From: Scleroderma bovista
Lineage: Eukaryota > Basidiomycota > Agaricomycetes > Boletales > Sclerodermataceae
NCBI GenBank assembly: GCA_037178675.1
Contig: JAYMGJ010000283.1
Span: 1 to 64,000, forward strand
Direction: 5' to 3'
Length of the DNA: 64,000 bases
Part shown: piece by piece, positions 12,301 to 21,943 of the stretch
Layout: every line of letters starts with the position of its first letter
How positions within the stretch are numbered: position 1 is the stretch's first letter
Made by a program: the position numbers and the translations under genes
Notes under the pieces: generated by a model
The model's input: only the letters and a program-made list of their open reading frames with translations
Databases searched by the model: none
Told to the model about the DNA's origin: nothing

Positions 12301-13523
12301 GTTGGAAAGTGGATCTCCGGGAAGTGCTGCGTATGCTTTTGCGCGCGTTGGAGTACTTCCTTCGAGGGGTGCCCGAATCTCCAGTGCATAATGTCGTAAT
12401 CGACTTTGCTCATGGAGGCAATATAGTTAGATCTAATTATCGGGATAGATCTAATCCCGAAAATGATGTTGCGATCATCTTCTGGGTCTGGCCCAAACCA
12501 TAGGTGTTCAGCTTTATGAGTGAGGCTAATGCCTCTCTTATCGCCAGTGACTTTGTAATTATGCTGGAGCATTTCGCCCATAGAAATAAGGCATGCAGTA
12601 GCGCCTGGCATATGGAGCACTTGGGTGAGTGTAATGACTTTCTCATCTCCTGAGTTGTGGTCTAGGCACCGGAGTAATACCGTGCCAATGCCAGCAATTA
12701 GTGCTACACCATTTGCGGTTTTGGCGTAGTGCGCTCGCTTTAGCGCGTTGTAGGAGGCAAAATCGCCTATGTCACCGGTAAAGTGGCGTGATGCGCCAGA
12801 GTCTAGTAGCCAGAAGGCACCAGAAAGTTCACTATTGTCGACCATTTTTCCCTTACATCCAGCACAGCATGCATTATTTGAACACGAACAAATATATGCA
12901 TTACTCGAGACACGACACGACAAATTGTAGTTACTGCTCGCTATATAGAGTGCCGGCGTAAAGCGCACATGTAAAGGGAGCATGTCAGTGTCGGTCAGCA
13001 TGCGTGTAGAAGGTACTTGCCTGAAAAGGCTGGCCTCCGCACCCATCGCCATCGACATCGCGTTGTAGCGGTCGAGGACCATCGCATCGATTTCGTCGAA
13101 CTCATCGTCGGCGAAGGGCTCATGGGCGAATGGTTCATCATCCCCAAGGGAGATGGCATCCTCCTCATACATCGTGATGTGCTCCTCAAGACGAGGGCGC
13201 TTCAACGAGGAGGGACCGGCCTCGGGCTGGTCCAGGTTCGCACTTGCCATCGACACAACTTGGTCGAGGGTGCGGATGGTTTGGCAGGAGGGCTCTACCC
13301 CTAGATGGTGTGCCAAGTCGAAGGCCCGAATAGTATTATCAAATGCGGGGGATGTAAGTAGCAAAGGCTGCCTGTTGGGCGTTTTCGTGACGGGCGCGAG
13401 CCTTCTTGCCGCCACGGTGGGTGTGGCCTCCCTGTCCTTGGGCAGGAGCGTTTCCGCTCGCACTGCCATTGGATCCGCTTTGCTGCTGCTGCTGCCTCTG
13501 GGGCTGCTGCTGCTGCTGGGCAA
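9321..13523 (-). pseudogene. Copia-3 pol: protease, integrase, RT, RNase H; four TGA stops
   Basis: One phase runs from about 13345 to the stop at 9321. Protease: WLLDSGASRHFTG near 12800. Integrase: HWRFGHPS...CPGC zinc part near 12390-12270, then VHSDLKSF, SDAGGEYKS and a TERSG motif. RT: LVAKGFSQVEGLDF, then YIDDVLF near 10280. RNase H: CTDSDWGSD, SSTEAEYMALSD, DNQGSIFMA. TGA codons at 11769-11771, 10194-10196, 10164-10166 and 10158-10160 each fall where Copia proteins have Arg. All domains are otherwise recognisable, so the loss is recent relative to Gypsy-C. Confidence 0.88.
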
Positions 13524-14222
13524 ATTTGGGGTCAGCCGGCTTGCGCTTCACAGCGCTAAGCTTATTTGCCTGGGGGCCCTTACCACCGCCGCGCGAAGAG
13601 GTGCCTTTCTGCTCGAAGGAGAGAGTAGTGGCCTTGACGATCCCATCGGGCTTGAGGTTCTTAATCTCGTCCAGCGACGTCTGGCTGAGGATTTGAGCTA
13701 CAACCTCCATAGTAGGAGGGAGCTTGCAGAGAATGATCATAGCCTGCAGGGGGCAGGGAACTCAAAGCCAGCGTCCTTGAGATAAGCGAAGTGGCTAAGC
13801 ACTTTGGTGATAGCCGGAGCGGGATGGGAGCCAGCAGGAATGGTAGTCACCAGGAGTTTGCTAAGCTCAGCGTAGGCAGAGCCGATACTGGGGGTGCCGA
13901 AGTTCTTCTTCAGGTGGTCCCAGACTTCCTTAATGCTGTTGAGGCTGGAGACGGCGACCTGGATCGAGGGGGCGAGGCGCAAGGTGATATTACCAAGCGC
14001 TCTCTCGGTGTTGTCGTCCCACCCTTTTCGGTCGTCGTGGCCGTCAGCGGGTTGTGTCATCGAGTAAACATACCATTGGCCTTGTGCCCGAAGGTAGGCC
14101 TGCATAGAGGTGTGCCACTGCTGCCAGTTGGAGCCAGTGAACATGGGAACCATTTTGTCAAGAGCGCTGGACATTGTGATGTTCTGTTGGGAGTCAACGG
14201 AGTCAGCAAGTGAATGCGACAA
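13339..14222 (-). pseudogene. Copia-3 gag with two compensating frameshifts
   Basis: The frame begins at 14222 (MSHSLADSVDSQQN) with the UBN2-like motif GSNWQQWHTSMQAYLRAQGQ. In a C run near 13742 the frame shifts (FEFPAP to MIILCKLPP), and near 13345 it shifts back into the phase of pol (SPAFDNTIRAFDLAHHLGV). A Gln-rich run and a basic GGKKARARHE stretch lie in the middle segment. I see no canonical CCHC knuckle in frame, unlike most Copia gags. Confidence 0.75.
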
Positions 14223-14302
14223 CGGACAAGCAAGAAAAGAAGAAACACCTGAGTGCTAATGAAAGCACTTCTGTCAACAGCTAACTCATGACTAGGTCAT
14301 GC

Positions 14303-14430
14303 CAGCGCAAGTCGTCGATGATGTTTGCCATGGTTGGCGCAAGTCATCGACGAACTTCGCCTGTGGCAATACAGGTGCTCAACTAGGAGCTCACTGTCTG
14401 GCGCAAGTCGTCGACCGACTTCGCCTTGTG
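14303..14430 (-). repeat. Three imperfect palindromic repeats in the Copia-3 leader
   Basis: The motif GCGCAAGTCGTCGA followed by an inverted counterpart (GACTTCGCC) occurs three times, about 35-65 bp apart, between the primer-binding site and gag. Each could fold into a stem centred on GTCGA. A dimerisation or packaging role is possible but unproven. Confidence 0.4.
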
Positions 14431-14543
14431 GCTGTGTAGGGGCTCAGCTAGGAGCTCACTGTGTTCCACAGCATCAAGCTAGTTAAAGCGACGCTCAGGG
14501 AGCTGGAGCGCTGTCTGGTGCATTGCTGCACACAGTGCACTCA

Positions 14544-14557
14544 CAGGGCTCATAACC
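14544..14557 (-). promoter_or_regulatory. Primer-binding site complementary to the initiator tRNA-Met anticodon arm
   Basis: GGTTATGAGCCCTG directly follows the 5' LTR. Its complement CAGGGCTCATAACC is the anticodon stem-loop of eukaryotic initiator tRNA-Met. Drosophila copia primes with a tRNA-iMet half molecule cut in this loop. Copia-2 has the same 14 bases at 41707-41720. Confidence 0.75.
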
Positions 14558-14845
14558 TGTTGAAGCAATACCTATATACGTAGAGGAACTGCTACTCCAA
14601 CTCACCTGTTGGGTGGAGTGCACAACCAGAGATAGTAGCGGTAGCTGGTTAAGAGCTGTTATATTATATAAGCAGTGGACGCTGTTTATATACAACAAAT
14701 AGTGTGACGTGTGACTGTGACACGTGACGTGTGACATGTAACATCTACTCTAAAGAGGACTATTACTAAGTCTACACTAATATGGGTCGCAGTCTTGTGT
14801 GCACTTCGTCGACGGTTTATGCCGGGTGCACGTGCGACTTCAACA
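14558..14845 (-). repeat. 5' LTR of Copia-3
   Basis: 288 bp, the same ends as the other LTR, followed on the right by TTGGT (14846-14850). Confidence 0.9.
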
Positions 14846-15564
14846 TTGGTCTCACCAATGCCCCTGCAGCCTTTCAGTGGTTCATCAACTCGGTCTTCGT
14901 GGACATGCTCGATGTCTGCATCATAGTCTACCTCAACAACATCTTAGTCTACTTGGACAACATGGAGGACCATACCAAGCACATTTGGGAAGTGCTTCGG
15001 TGACTATGCCAGCACAAGCTTTATGCCAAACCCGAAAAATGTGAGTTCCATTCGGACTCAGTGGAGTACCTCGGGTACTTCCTCTCCCCCGATGGTTTGA
15101 CAATGTCGCAAGACAAAGTCAAGATAATCTGTGATTGGCCCAAACCTTGCAAGGTGAAGGACATTCAGTCCTTCCTCGGCTTCATGAACTTTTACTGTTG
15201 ATTCATCTTCAATTACTCTGATATAGTGGTTCCCTTAACTCAGTTGACATGGAAAGATGCCCCCTGGGATTTCTCTGACATCTGCCAACAGTCATTCAAC
15301 CAACTCAAGGAGGCCTTCACTACAGCTCCCATCCTCACCCATTTCCAGCCAGGCGCCCAACTAACAGTCGAGACCAATGCTTCAGACTATGCGATCACCG
15401 GTATCCTATCCATCACAGGTTTGGATGATGAGATACGATTGATTGTGTTCTACTCTTGCACTCTGACCGTGCCCAATCTGAATTATGATACTCACAACAA
15501 GGAGCTCCTCACTATCTTTGAGGCCTTCAAGACCTGGCATCATTATCTAGAGGACCCTGCCTTC

Positions 15565-16258
15565 TTGTCAAGTCCAGGTCTACTCCGGTAGGGTGTTCAA
15601 GTCCGGATGAAAGCAGACAAGAGGGGAGGTCAGAGGTTTGGGCAGAGGTTAGCCTGGGCCAGAGTTGCGACTGTTTGGATTCAACGACAAGGATGGCGAG
15701 CGTTGATCCCTTGTGTAGGTTCCGGTGAGACAGAAATGGAGATGGAGACAGACAGAGGAACAGGAGTAGTGACTTAGATGATTTCAGACTGAGGTGTACA
15801 AGGTAAACTAGAGGGTACTTATACTAAGTAGAAACTAGGGTCGAGTACATACGGTGACAAGTAAACAACCTAATAGCAGGCAAGGGATGACCGGAGTTAG
15901 GACTAGGTCAGGTCCGGTGAAAATACTACAAGGTCTAGGATATATCAAGTTCACGGAGAACTCACGTCAAGGCAGGGCAGACAGTGAAGTGTAGTAAGAG
16001 TGAATGGGGTATAGACCAAGGGTCGTACTTAATGGAAGGTTATCTGCACATCTGTGACTGGAGCAAGTGACAAGCAACCAGAGTTGGCTTAGAGAGCTGT
16101 GATGCGACTGGAGTGACCGGATAAGACCTGGAGTTGGACACGGTCATAACAGTATGCCCCTTTTAGGGCTGAACCCATGAGGCCCCAATGAGGCTGATGT
16201 GTGGTTGCCTAAGACAATGCAGAGTCCGGAGTGGTTGTCTGAGTATGAATCTTGGATC
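15565..16258. other. No protein gene seen; possible outer part of a Gypsy-B LTR or upstream region of the Cys-rich gene
   Basis: Homology to Gypsy-C ends near 15564. From about 15572 (TGTCAAGTCC) to the TATA box at 16259 I find no long coding frame. If Gypsy-B (minus) once ended here, its 3' LTR could span about 15572-17457, since TGTCAGTCC near 17457 and GGACTTGACA near 15572 are LTR-like ends on the minus strand. No second copy is in the window to test this. Confidence 0.3.
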
Positions 16259-16264
16259 TATAAA
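16259..16264 (+). promoter_or_regulatory. TATA box of the Cys-rich gene
   Basis: TATAAA stands 52 bp before the ATG at 16316, with a pyrimidine-rich stretch between. Confidence 0.45.
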
Positions 16265-16315
16265 GATCAGACTGGTTTTTTGCTCTTGCCCCAGTTTCCT
16301 GCCTTCTAACTTAAT

Positions 16316-17348
16316 ATGTCTGCACCTGCCAAGTCCATCACCCCTGCTGCCCCTACCATTGAGTCTAAAGACTGGACAAAAGCGTCAACACTGGAGCTGC
16401 AGTCTGGCAGCGAAGACAAGTTGGACATTCTCGACGCCAAAGCGAAGGAGCGTCGTCGATGCAAACAAGTGAAGAGGGAGGAGAAGCAGCAACGGGAAGA
16501 GGTGGAGGGGCTGGCATGTGAGGAGGCAGAGTGTAAGGCAAGGGAAGAGGTGGAGCGCAAGGCGAGAGAGCAGGCAGAGAAGGAGAGGGAGAATTCGCAA
16601 GCAAGGGCAGAGTTGGAGCAGAGAAAGGTGGCGGAGGTGGCTGCCAAGCAAAAGGTGACAGCACAGGAGGCATCAAAGAAGAGGGCAAGGGAGGAACCGG
16701 AGGCAGGTCCAGTTGGAGATGTCTGGTAAGATTTCATTTTACTTCCTAATCCCATTTTCTTTATTGACTTTTTGTAGGTGCGTGCATTGCGCCAAGCACT
16801 GCGCAGTATGCAAGTGTGACCCGGAGAAGCCCAAGCAGCGGGCATGCATGAAGTGCGCTGGCTTGAAGGAAAAGTGCAAGTGGCCAGAGGTGGGGGGATC
16901 AGGTCCGGTGGTGGACAAAGGGAAGGGCAAGGTGAAGGTGAAGGAGGCAGCAACATCACCACAAGGCAGCAAGAAGAGGAAGAAGAAGAAGATCGCGAAG
17001 GTCGTCAACAATGATGATGAGATCGTGGAGGTGGCAGGTCTGTCCGGGTCGAGGTCCGGTTTCAACACCAGACCTTTCCTGGAGCGGATGGACAGGTTGA
17101 CCACCACAGTGGAGGTGATGACCAGACAGATGGCCCGGATCACAGACTCCACGCGGTCTGTGTTGCAGTCCAACAATTGCCTGAGCGCCAGCCTTGAGAT
17201 GTTCTTCAAGGAATGCTGGTTTTTCACATCCAAGTTCATCACACTGGAGAAGGAGAGTGAGGGGGAGGTTGATCCAGAGGAGATTGACCAGGAGTTGGAA
17301 GAGCTCCAGAAGGACCTGGAGGAGCAGAGAGGTCCTGCACTGGAGTAG
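16316..17348 (+). CDS. Cysteine-cluster protein, two exons, 326 aa, function unknown
   Basis: Exon 1 is 16316-16725 and exon 2 is 16778-17348; the 52-nt intron has GTAAGA and TTTGTAG ends. The spliced CDS is 981 nt, in frame across a split Trp codon. Residues about 45-125 are a charged Lys/Glu/Arg coiled coil. Straight after the junction comes a Cys-rich motif, WCVHCAKHCAVCKC followed by CMKCAGLKEKCKWP, probably zinc binding. Then come a Lys-rich basic run (KKRKKKKIAK, a likely nuclear signal) and an acidic C-terminal helix. It resembles a multi-copy family I recall from Agaricomycetes. It lies antisense beside the end of Gypsy-B and may be an accessory gene of that element. Confidence 0.7.
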
Positions 17349-19006
17349 GTAGTCCAGTCTGGACCTTGTAAATAGAAAGTGTAAATTAGTTTGACTTTTG
17401 TTTATGAGAGAAAACTGGACTGAGAGAGACAGTGAGTGATACTAAGTTTGGGACTGACAGGGGAGATTGAGAGTGAAACAGATAAAGGAAACGGAGAGCG
17501 AGAGTACTATTACATGGACGCGAGTGGTCTGGGTTTGTCTGGGTACCAGACATGATATCCTTCTAACAGTTTCATTGTGTTGCCTAGTTCAGTGGTGAGT
17601 AGCCAAGATGTTTCTTCGTCAGTTCCCTTGTAACTGGACCAATGCACCAAGTACAACAGTTTGCACGATTTGCATCGACGGTCAACCATGGAGTTGAGGA
17701 TCTCAGCAATCTTGAACTCCGGTTCACCATCTACTTCAACCGGTGGCAGAGGAGGCTGTATCCGGTCCGGTATGGTGTTGGGTATGGCCAGTTTGAGTTG
17801 GGAGACATGGAAGACAGGGTGAATGGTGCGCTGTGAGTCAAAGTGTGGATTTGGGTCGGAGTAATAACCCAAACACAACACCAACAAAGGACTACGAAAA
17901 AGTGCGAGTGGTGGTTTACCTCCGCGGTGTCCAGAGAGGATGTGCTGAGGAGGGGGGAAGGGGATCTACACCAACAGGGTGATGCAGACGATGATGCAGG
18001 ATACTCCTGGGGTACAGGAGCAATAGATGACGAAGGGGATAGGGGTCTGGACTCTTCCTAAAGCCTAGGAAGTGTCAAAGCGGGTATTGGGTTGACTGAG
18101 ACTGAAACAGCGATACTACACCTAGAGATTGGTGCAGCAAGGGGACAAGGGGGGCTCCTGACGTCCAGAAGCAATGAGAGATGAAGGATTGACTGGCTAG
18201 ACTCCGCTTGAGCCTAGAGAAACACTTGGACTTGAATAGACTGAATAAACTTGAGATATTAGAGCCTTTAGACCTTCACTGAAGCCTACAAGACTCAAAG
18301 AGCTGAGGGGATACTGACTGAGAGAGTCAGAGAGAGGGATAATTTTGTGCAATTGGGTCTTTTTTCACTGGGCTGAGCCCAGGGGTTTAAATACATGGGG
18401 GGGCACAGCATTAAAGTACAAAAAGAGAAGGGAGTAAGCAGAATTTGTCAAGGATTGGTAAGGGATTGGTAAGAGCTTTGTAAGGGGTTTGTAAGCAATC
18501 AGTAAGCAAGGGATAAGCAGGAATGAGTAAGCATAGGGAGCATGAATAAGCTGCTGAGTAAAGGAATGAGTAAGCTGCATGACAAGATTGATTGGTAAGG
18601 GAGTGAGTCATCAGCTGAGTAATATACCAAAAATGCGAAAGGGATAGAGTAATACTGATGACAAGAGAGCATCAGTAAGCAAGGGATGAGTCACTGCACA
18701 GCAGAAGGAGTCATTGATGCACAGCCTAAGAAGTTTGATGGGGAGCTGTGTACCATCAGGAATTTGATGGGACAACAATGGGGAAGATCTGAGATTAATA
18801 GGGGGATTGATCCGAGACAAAACAGCCACAAGAAGGGTACCAGGGGTCCAGAGGTCTTTTTGGGGGGTCAGCATACACTAAGGTATAGTGCATGTGTTCT
18901 AGTGCCGCTGAAGCACAACCATGGGCTCCCTTGACGAGCTCTCTTCTGGGAAAGAATGAGAGAGGTTCTTCTTCCTAATAGCACTATAAAGTGGGGGGAA
19001 TAACTG

Positions 19007-19399
19007 TCATGGTGCTGGGGGACGTCGTCTGAAAGTAGGGAAGCGGATAGAGTATTGAATTCGACGCATCCAGGGAAGTGAGACAAACAACAAAGGAAGA
19101 TGGACATGGCAAGTATCTGGGAGGAAGGGACCATAGGCTGAGGGCTCAGGGGACACAGAGACAACCAGAGAAGACTTTTCAAGCTTGACAATAGACCTAA
19201 GATGACCAAAGTACATCCTTGACGCAGGACTGACGAGGAGAACGCGCTGACCAAGAACGAGAGGGACTGAGGGAGCAGGCTGGGAAGATATGTGCCAGGC
19301 AGTGCACGGGAACTCTGGGAGAGGCTGTCCTAAGAGCAGGACATAGTAGAGATCTGCAGCAATAGTGGAGAAATGATCCAGAGAAAATATGGACTCCAT
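19007..19399 (-). CDS. Conserved R1 ORF in R1-b (130 aa), function unknown
   Basis: The protein is identical to that of R1-c (34872-35264). It begins MESIFSLDHFSTIAADLY, carries LLLGQPLPEF and LVLGQRVLLVSPASR, and ends RRRPPAP. No known domain is visible. It stands in the part of the repeat that would be U3, well upstream of the TATA box. Confidence 0.4.
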   Translation of the reverse strand: MESIFSLDHFSTIAADLYYVLLLGQPLPEFPCTAWHISSQPAPSVPLVLGQRVLLVSPASRMYFGHLRSIVKLEKSSLVVSVSPEPSAYGPFLPDTCHVHLPLLFVSLPWMRRIQYSIRFPTFRRRPPAP

Positions 19400-19762
19400 A
19401 GTGAGCGATGAAGCGAACGTCTGGATTGCGGGGGGAATATCTCCGTGGGAAATGAACAGATTTGCATCGGAACTTGACAGGCAGATAGACCACGTTCTAG
19501 GCTCTCTGACAGTATAGTCACGTGCCTGATAGCTTCAGAAACGATGGAGCTATTCAAAATATCGGAATGCCAGCACTGGGTGCCTAAAAATGACATTTGG
19601 GCGCTAAAAATCATTTCTTCTCTTTCTCCTTCGTTTCTCCATCAATTCTTCGGCTTCTTTGATCGTTCTGGTATGGGAGTTGGACTGCAGACGTGTGCAT
19701 TCCTTTCTCATACCACAATTGACGTTATTCCTTCAGTTTCTTCTGCTTCTTGGCGGTTCTTG

Positions 19763-20133
19763 TGTTACGGTCCGACTTTTTATCTTATCTAATCTACGGT
19801 TAGATAGTGTTTATCTTATCTTAGTGTACAACCTCTATCTTATCTACCTAGTCTAGACCTGTACCTCGTGCTGTACACGCTGCCACCCTTGACATCATTA
19901 CGCATAGCCTTAGCTCCACAATGATGTCATTACGTAGCCTTCCACCTGCACGTAGCCTCATGGATAGCCTCGCGTAGCCCTCGTGTGTAGTAGTATATAT
20001 ACCGTGCAATCCAGCACCCAGAGGCTCCCCATTCGAGCTCATCTTGGGTTATTGCTCTAGATCCTCGCGTCCTATTTCCTCTCAGAGTCTCGCGTGTAGT
20101 TGGGTCTTAGGTGTTCTGCCTAGGGTCATCTCA
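19763..20133 (+). repeat. 5' LTR of Gypsy-A
   Basis: 371 bp, TGTTACGG to CATCTCA. It carries three TATCTTATCT motifs (19781-19790, 19812-19821, 19836-19845) and a TATATATA box at 19994-20001. Confidence 0.95.
19994..20001 (+). promoter_or_regulatory. TATA box of the Gypsy-A LTR
   Basis: TATATATA about 130 bp before the end of the 5' LTR, downstream of the three TATCTTATCT motifs. It is probably the core promoter of the element. Confidence 0.5.
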
Positions 20134-20944
20134 CCTGAGCTCGAATCTATACATCTTACTCGCTCTACTACGCGCTCTCCTAGCCTTATAAGGAAACTAT
20201 ACCCGGACTCCAGGGTTAAGGAGCTTCACCTTCATACCTTCTGTTTCGTTCACGGCCAGCCTTTAGTGCCGTTCCCGTAGTGCTTCGGCATTGGGAGTTT
20301 CTAGCACCGTTACCTTTACGTACTGTACACCAGCCCAGGGTCGTGCCTGGTGTCTGAAGGTCGGCGCCCGTTCAAGAGAGGTTCGCAGCCTCAAGGCGAT
20401 TGAGACATACATACTCCGTAGTTCCTGCGTCCGTGCAGAGGTAGACCTTGTGATCTGCAGCCGCTAGCCGTTTGTTCTCTGCATAGCTGTGCCACTGCCC
20501 TGACCCGGCGAGCGCGACAGGCGAACAGAGTCTTACGCTTAGTTTAGTGGAACAACTGTGGGGATCTAGTCCCGAAAGTAACCTTACTCCTACGTCACCT
20601 CTTACGCTACCACCATACCTTACCAGTTCCCTCGTCACCTCGTCGAAGCGCAACAAGAGCGCTTGGCGATTATCTATGGTCCCCGCCCTGACACCCTTGT
20701 TAAAGTACAAGAAAGGGAGTCAGCGATCGAAGAAGAGTTCCAGTTCACCAACGCCGTTGCCGCCTACAGTCGCCTTGTCAGCGACTTCGAAATCCAAGTC
20801 CTCCTCGGCTTCCACCGTTCCCTTCCTGTTCCGCCCCTGCCAGACCTCCCGCTCGCTCGCCGCCGCACGTTCCGGTCCTCCCGTCTTCGACCGGTTAAAC
20901 AAAGACCTACCCCCTATTCCCGCCTCCACCCCTACTAGGTCCTC
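20134..20944 (+). other. Gypsy-A 5' leader, ATG-free for 540 nt, with an open frame before gag
   Basis: No ATG occurs between 20134 and 20675. The gag frame is open from 20582 to a single TAG at 20936-20938, six bases before the gag ATG, and encodes a protein-like stretch (QERESAIEEEFQFTNAVAAY). A near-cognate start, read-through, or a remnant of a longer gag are all possible. Confidence 0.35.
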
Positions 20945-21943
20945 ATGGCAGACCTTAACCAGCTCCTCGGACAGCTTATCCAGGGGCAAATTGACCTCCA
21001 GGCGCATATCGCAGCCCTTGCGGCTGCACAGCCTCACCCTCCACTGCCGCCGCGCAAGAAGGTGGTCGCGGATCCCGGGAGTTACGATGGCTCCCCTCAG
21101 AAGTTCCACGAGTGGTGGTCCAAGATCAAGGTTTGGTTACAGATCTCGATGGAGGGGGCAAACGATGCCCAGGTCACCGCAGCAGTTCTCTCCCAGCTCA
21201 CTGGCCCGAAAGCTGGTCGGTGGGCTCAAGTCCGTCTGGATGGCTGCATGGCAGCAGCCCAGGCTCTCGCCAACGCCCCGCCCGTCCCAGCCGGACAGCT
21301 CCCGCCCCCTCCGGCCTGGCCTGCTTGGAATGACTTCGCGGAGGAGATAGAGAGGTTCTTTCTCCCCGGAAACAATGCTGAGTGGGCACGTGCCCAACTA
21401 CTCCGCCTTAGGCAGGGCCCGAGGCAAAGAATTGATGACTTCTTAGCGCAGTTCGAGGCGCTCAAGAACCAGGGAGACTGTGGGAATGAGTACGCCCGCG
21501 ACTTGCTCGAACGTGCGCTCCAGAAAAAGCTCCTGGAGCAAATTTACATACAGGGAATGCGTCGAGACACCTACGAGCGACTCGCAAACTCTGCTCGTGC
21601 GATGGGAAGAGCCCAGGAACTCTTCCTCATCAACCTCCAAGGGCAAGGCTCTGCCCGGTATTACCAGGGCCAGTCATATTCGTCTTCAACCGCATCGGGG
21701 AGTGGTGTCCCGATGGACATAGGTGCCGTTGAGGTGAACCAGCAAAGGGGTAAAGGGCCCCAATGCTACAATTGCCAATTGTTTGGCCACATTGCACGTG
21801 AGTGCACAAAGCCGCGTCGCCCTCGTCGTGGGCAACCACAGGCACGGGCGACGCAAGCCCAGCCGGAGGATGACCGGCTAAATGCGGTAAGAGGAATGAC
21901 GTTTGCAGAAATGCAGGCGTTCTTCAGGGATTTAAAAGACTAA
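20945..21943 (+). CDS. gag: Gypsy-A gag, 332 aa
   Basis: The ATG at 20945 opens MADLNQLLGQLIQGQ. A capsid-like part follows (DPGSYDGSPQKFHEWWSK, then FFLPGNNAEWARAQL and RQRIDDFLAQFEALK), then a Gln/Ser-rich linker and one zinc knuckle at about residues 274-287 (CYNCQLFGHIAREC), followed by a basic Arg/Pro tail. This is the usual Ty3/Gypsy gag plan. It forms the virus-like particle and binds RNA. The frame ends LKD-stop, where the shift to pol is made. Nothing in it looks damaged. Confidence 0.9.
   Translation: MADLNQLLGQLIQGQIDLQAHIAALAAAQPHPPLPPRKKVVADPGSYDGSPQKFHEWWSKIKVWLQISMEGANDAQVTAAVLSQLTGPKAGRWAQVRLDGCMAAAQALANAPPVPAGQLPPPPAWPAWNDFAEEIERFFLPGNNAEWARAQLLRLRQGPRQRIDDFLAQFEALKNQGDCGNEYARDLLERALQKKLLEQIYIQGMRRDTYERLANSARAMGRAQELFLINLQGQGSARYYQGQSYSSSTASGSGVPMDIGAVEVNQQRGKGPQCYNCQLFGHIARECTKPRRPRRGQPQARATQAQPEDDRLNAVRGMTFAEMQAFFRDLKD
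21931..21937 (+). promoter_or_regulatory. -1 ribosomal frameshift site between gag and pol
   Basis: T TTA AAA in the gag frame is a canonical X XXY YYZ slippery heptamer, two codons before the gag stop at 21941-21943. Slipping back one base enters exactly the phase of the pol frame, which is open here. Confidence 0.75.

Larger units (their letters stand above)
8987..14845 (-). mobile_element. Full-length but inactivated Copia element (Copia-3)
   Basis: It is 5859 bp long with two 288-bp LTRs (8987-9274 and 14558-14845; TGTTGAAGC...CTTCAACA) and target duplication TTGGT on both sides, inside Gypsy-C RT. On the minus strand come the 5' LTR, an adjacent primer-binding site (14544-14557), a leader, gag-protease-integrase-RT-RNase H in Copia order, a GGGGGAG purine tract, and the 3' LTR. 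The LTRs differ by about 3 percent, mostly transitions. Confidence 0.92.
5836..15564 (+). mobile_element. Decayed Ty3/Gypsy element (Gypsy-C), split by Copia-3, 3' truncated
   Basis: It starts TGTCACGACCGTGACA, an LTR-like beginning, with a TATA box at 6184. Gag, protease, RT and the start of RNase H follow in order, and homology stops at about 15564 inside RNase H (HHYLEDPA). Copia-3 (8987-14845) sits in the RT between MPFG and LTNAPAAF with target duplication TTGGT at 8982-8986 and 14846-14850. The 5' LTR probably ends near 6377 (GCTACA), but there is no 3' LTR to confirm this. At least six in-frame TGA codons interrupt it. Confidence 0.8.
7837..15564 (+). pseudogene. Gypsy-C pol: protease, RT and start of RNase H, split by Copia-3
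   Basis: The protease motif VLVDSGSTHCFVD lies near 7930. After a frameshift near 8130 the linker (GHNWLTRYNPSIDW) and RT follow (FVKKKDG, then TGA 8762-8764 and TGA 8780-8782 in LCVDY-R-GLN, then [14 protein letters not shown]). The frame resumes after Copia-3 with TNAPAAFQ. The RT catalytic motif reads YLNN (14929-14940) instead of YLDD, and TGA codons follow at 15001 and 15199. RNase H begins with VETNASDYA, where D of TDAS is replaced by N. The enzyme cannot be active. Confidence 0.8.

Noticed and set aside
6833..15201. TGA recoded as an amino acid in the retroelements
   Set aside because: The host genes here end in TGA (eIF3i, GDA1, EBP2), and the young Gypsy-A has no internal TGA. Deamination of CGA is simpler.
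20547..21350. 267-codon frame overlapping the start of Gypsy-A gag in another phase
   Set aside because: Its second half lies over the gag capsid region and reads as low-complexity Ser/Pro/Arg, typical of a shadow frame. It has no ATG near its start.
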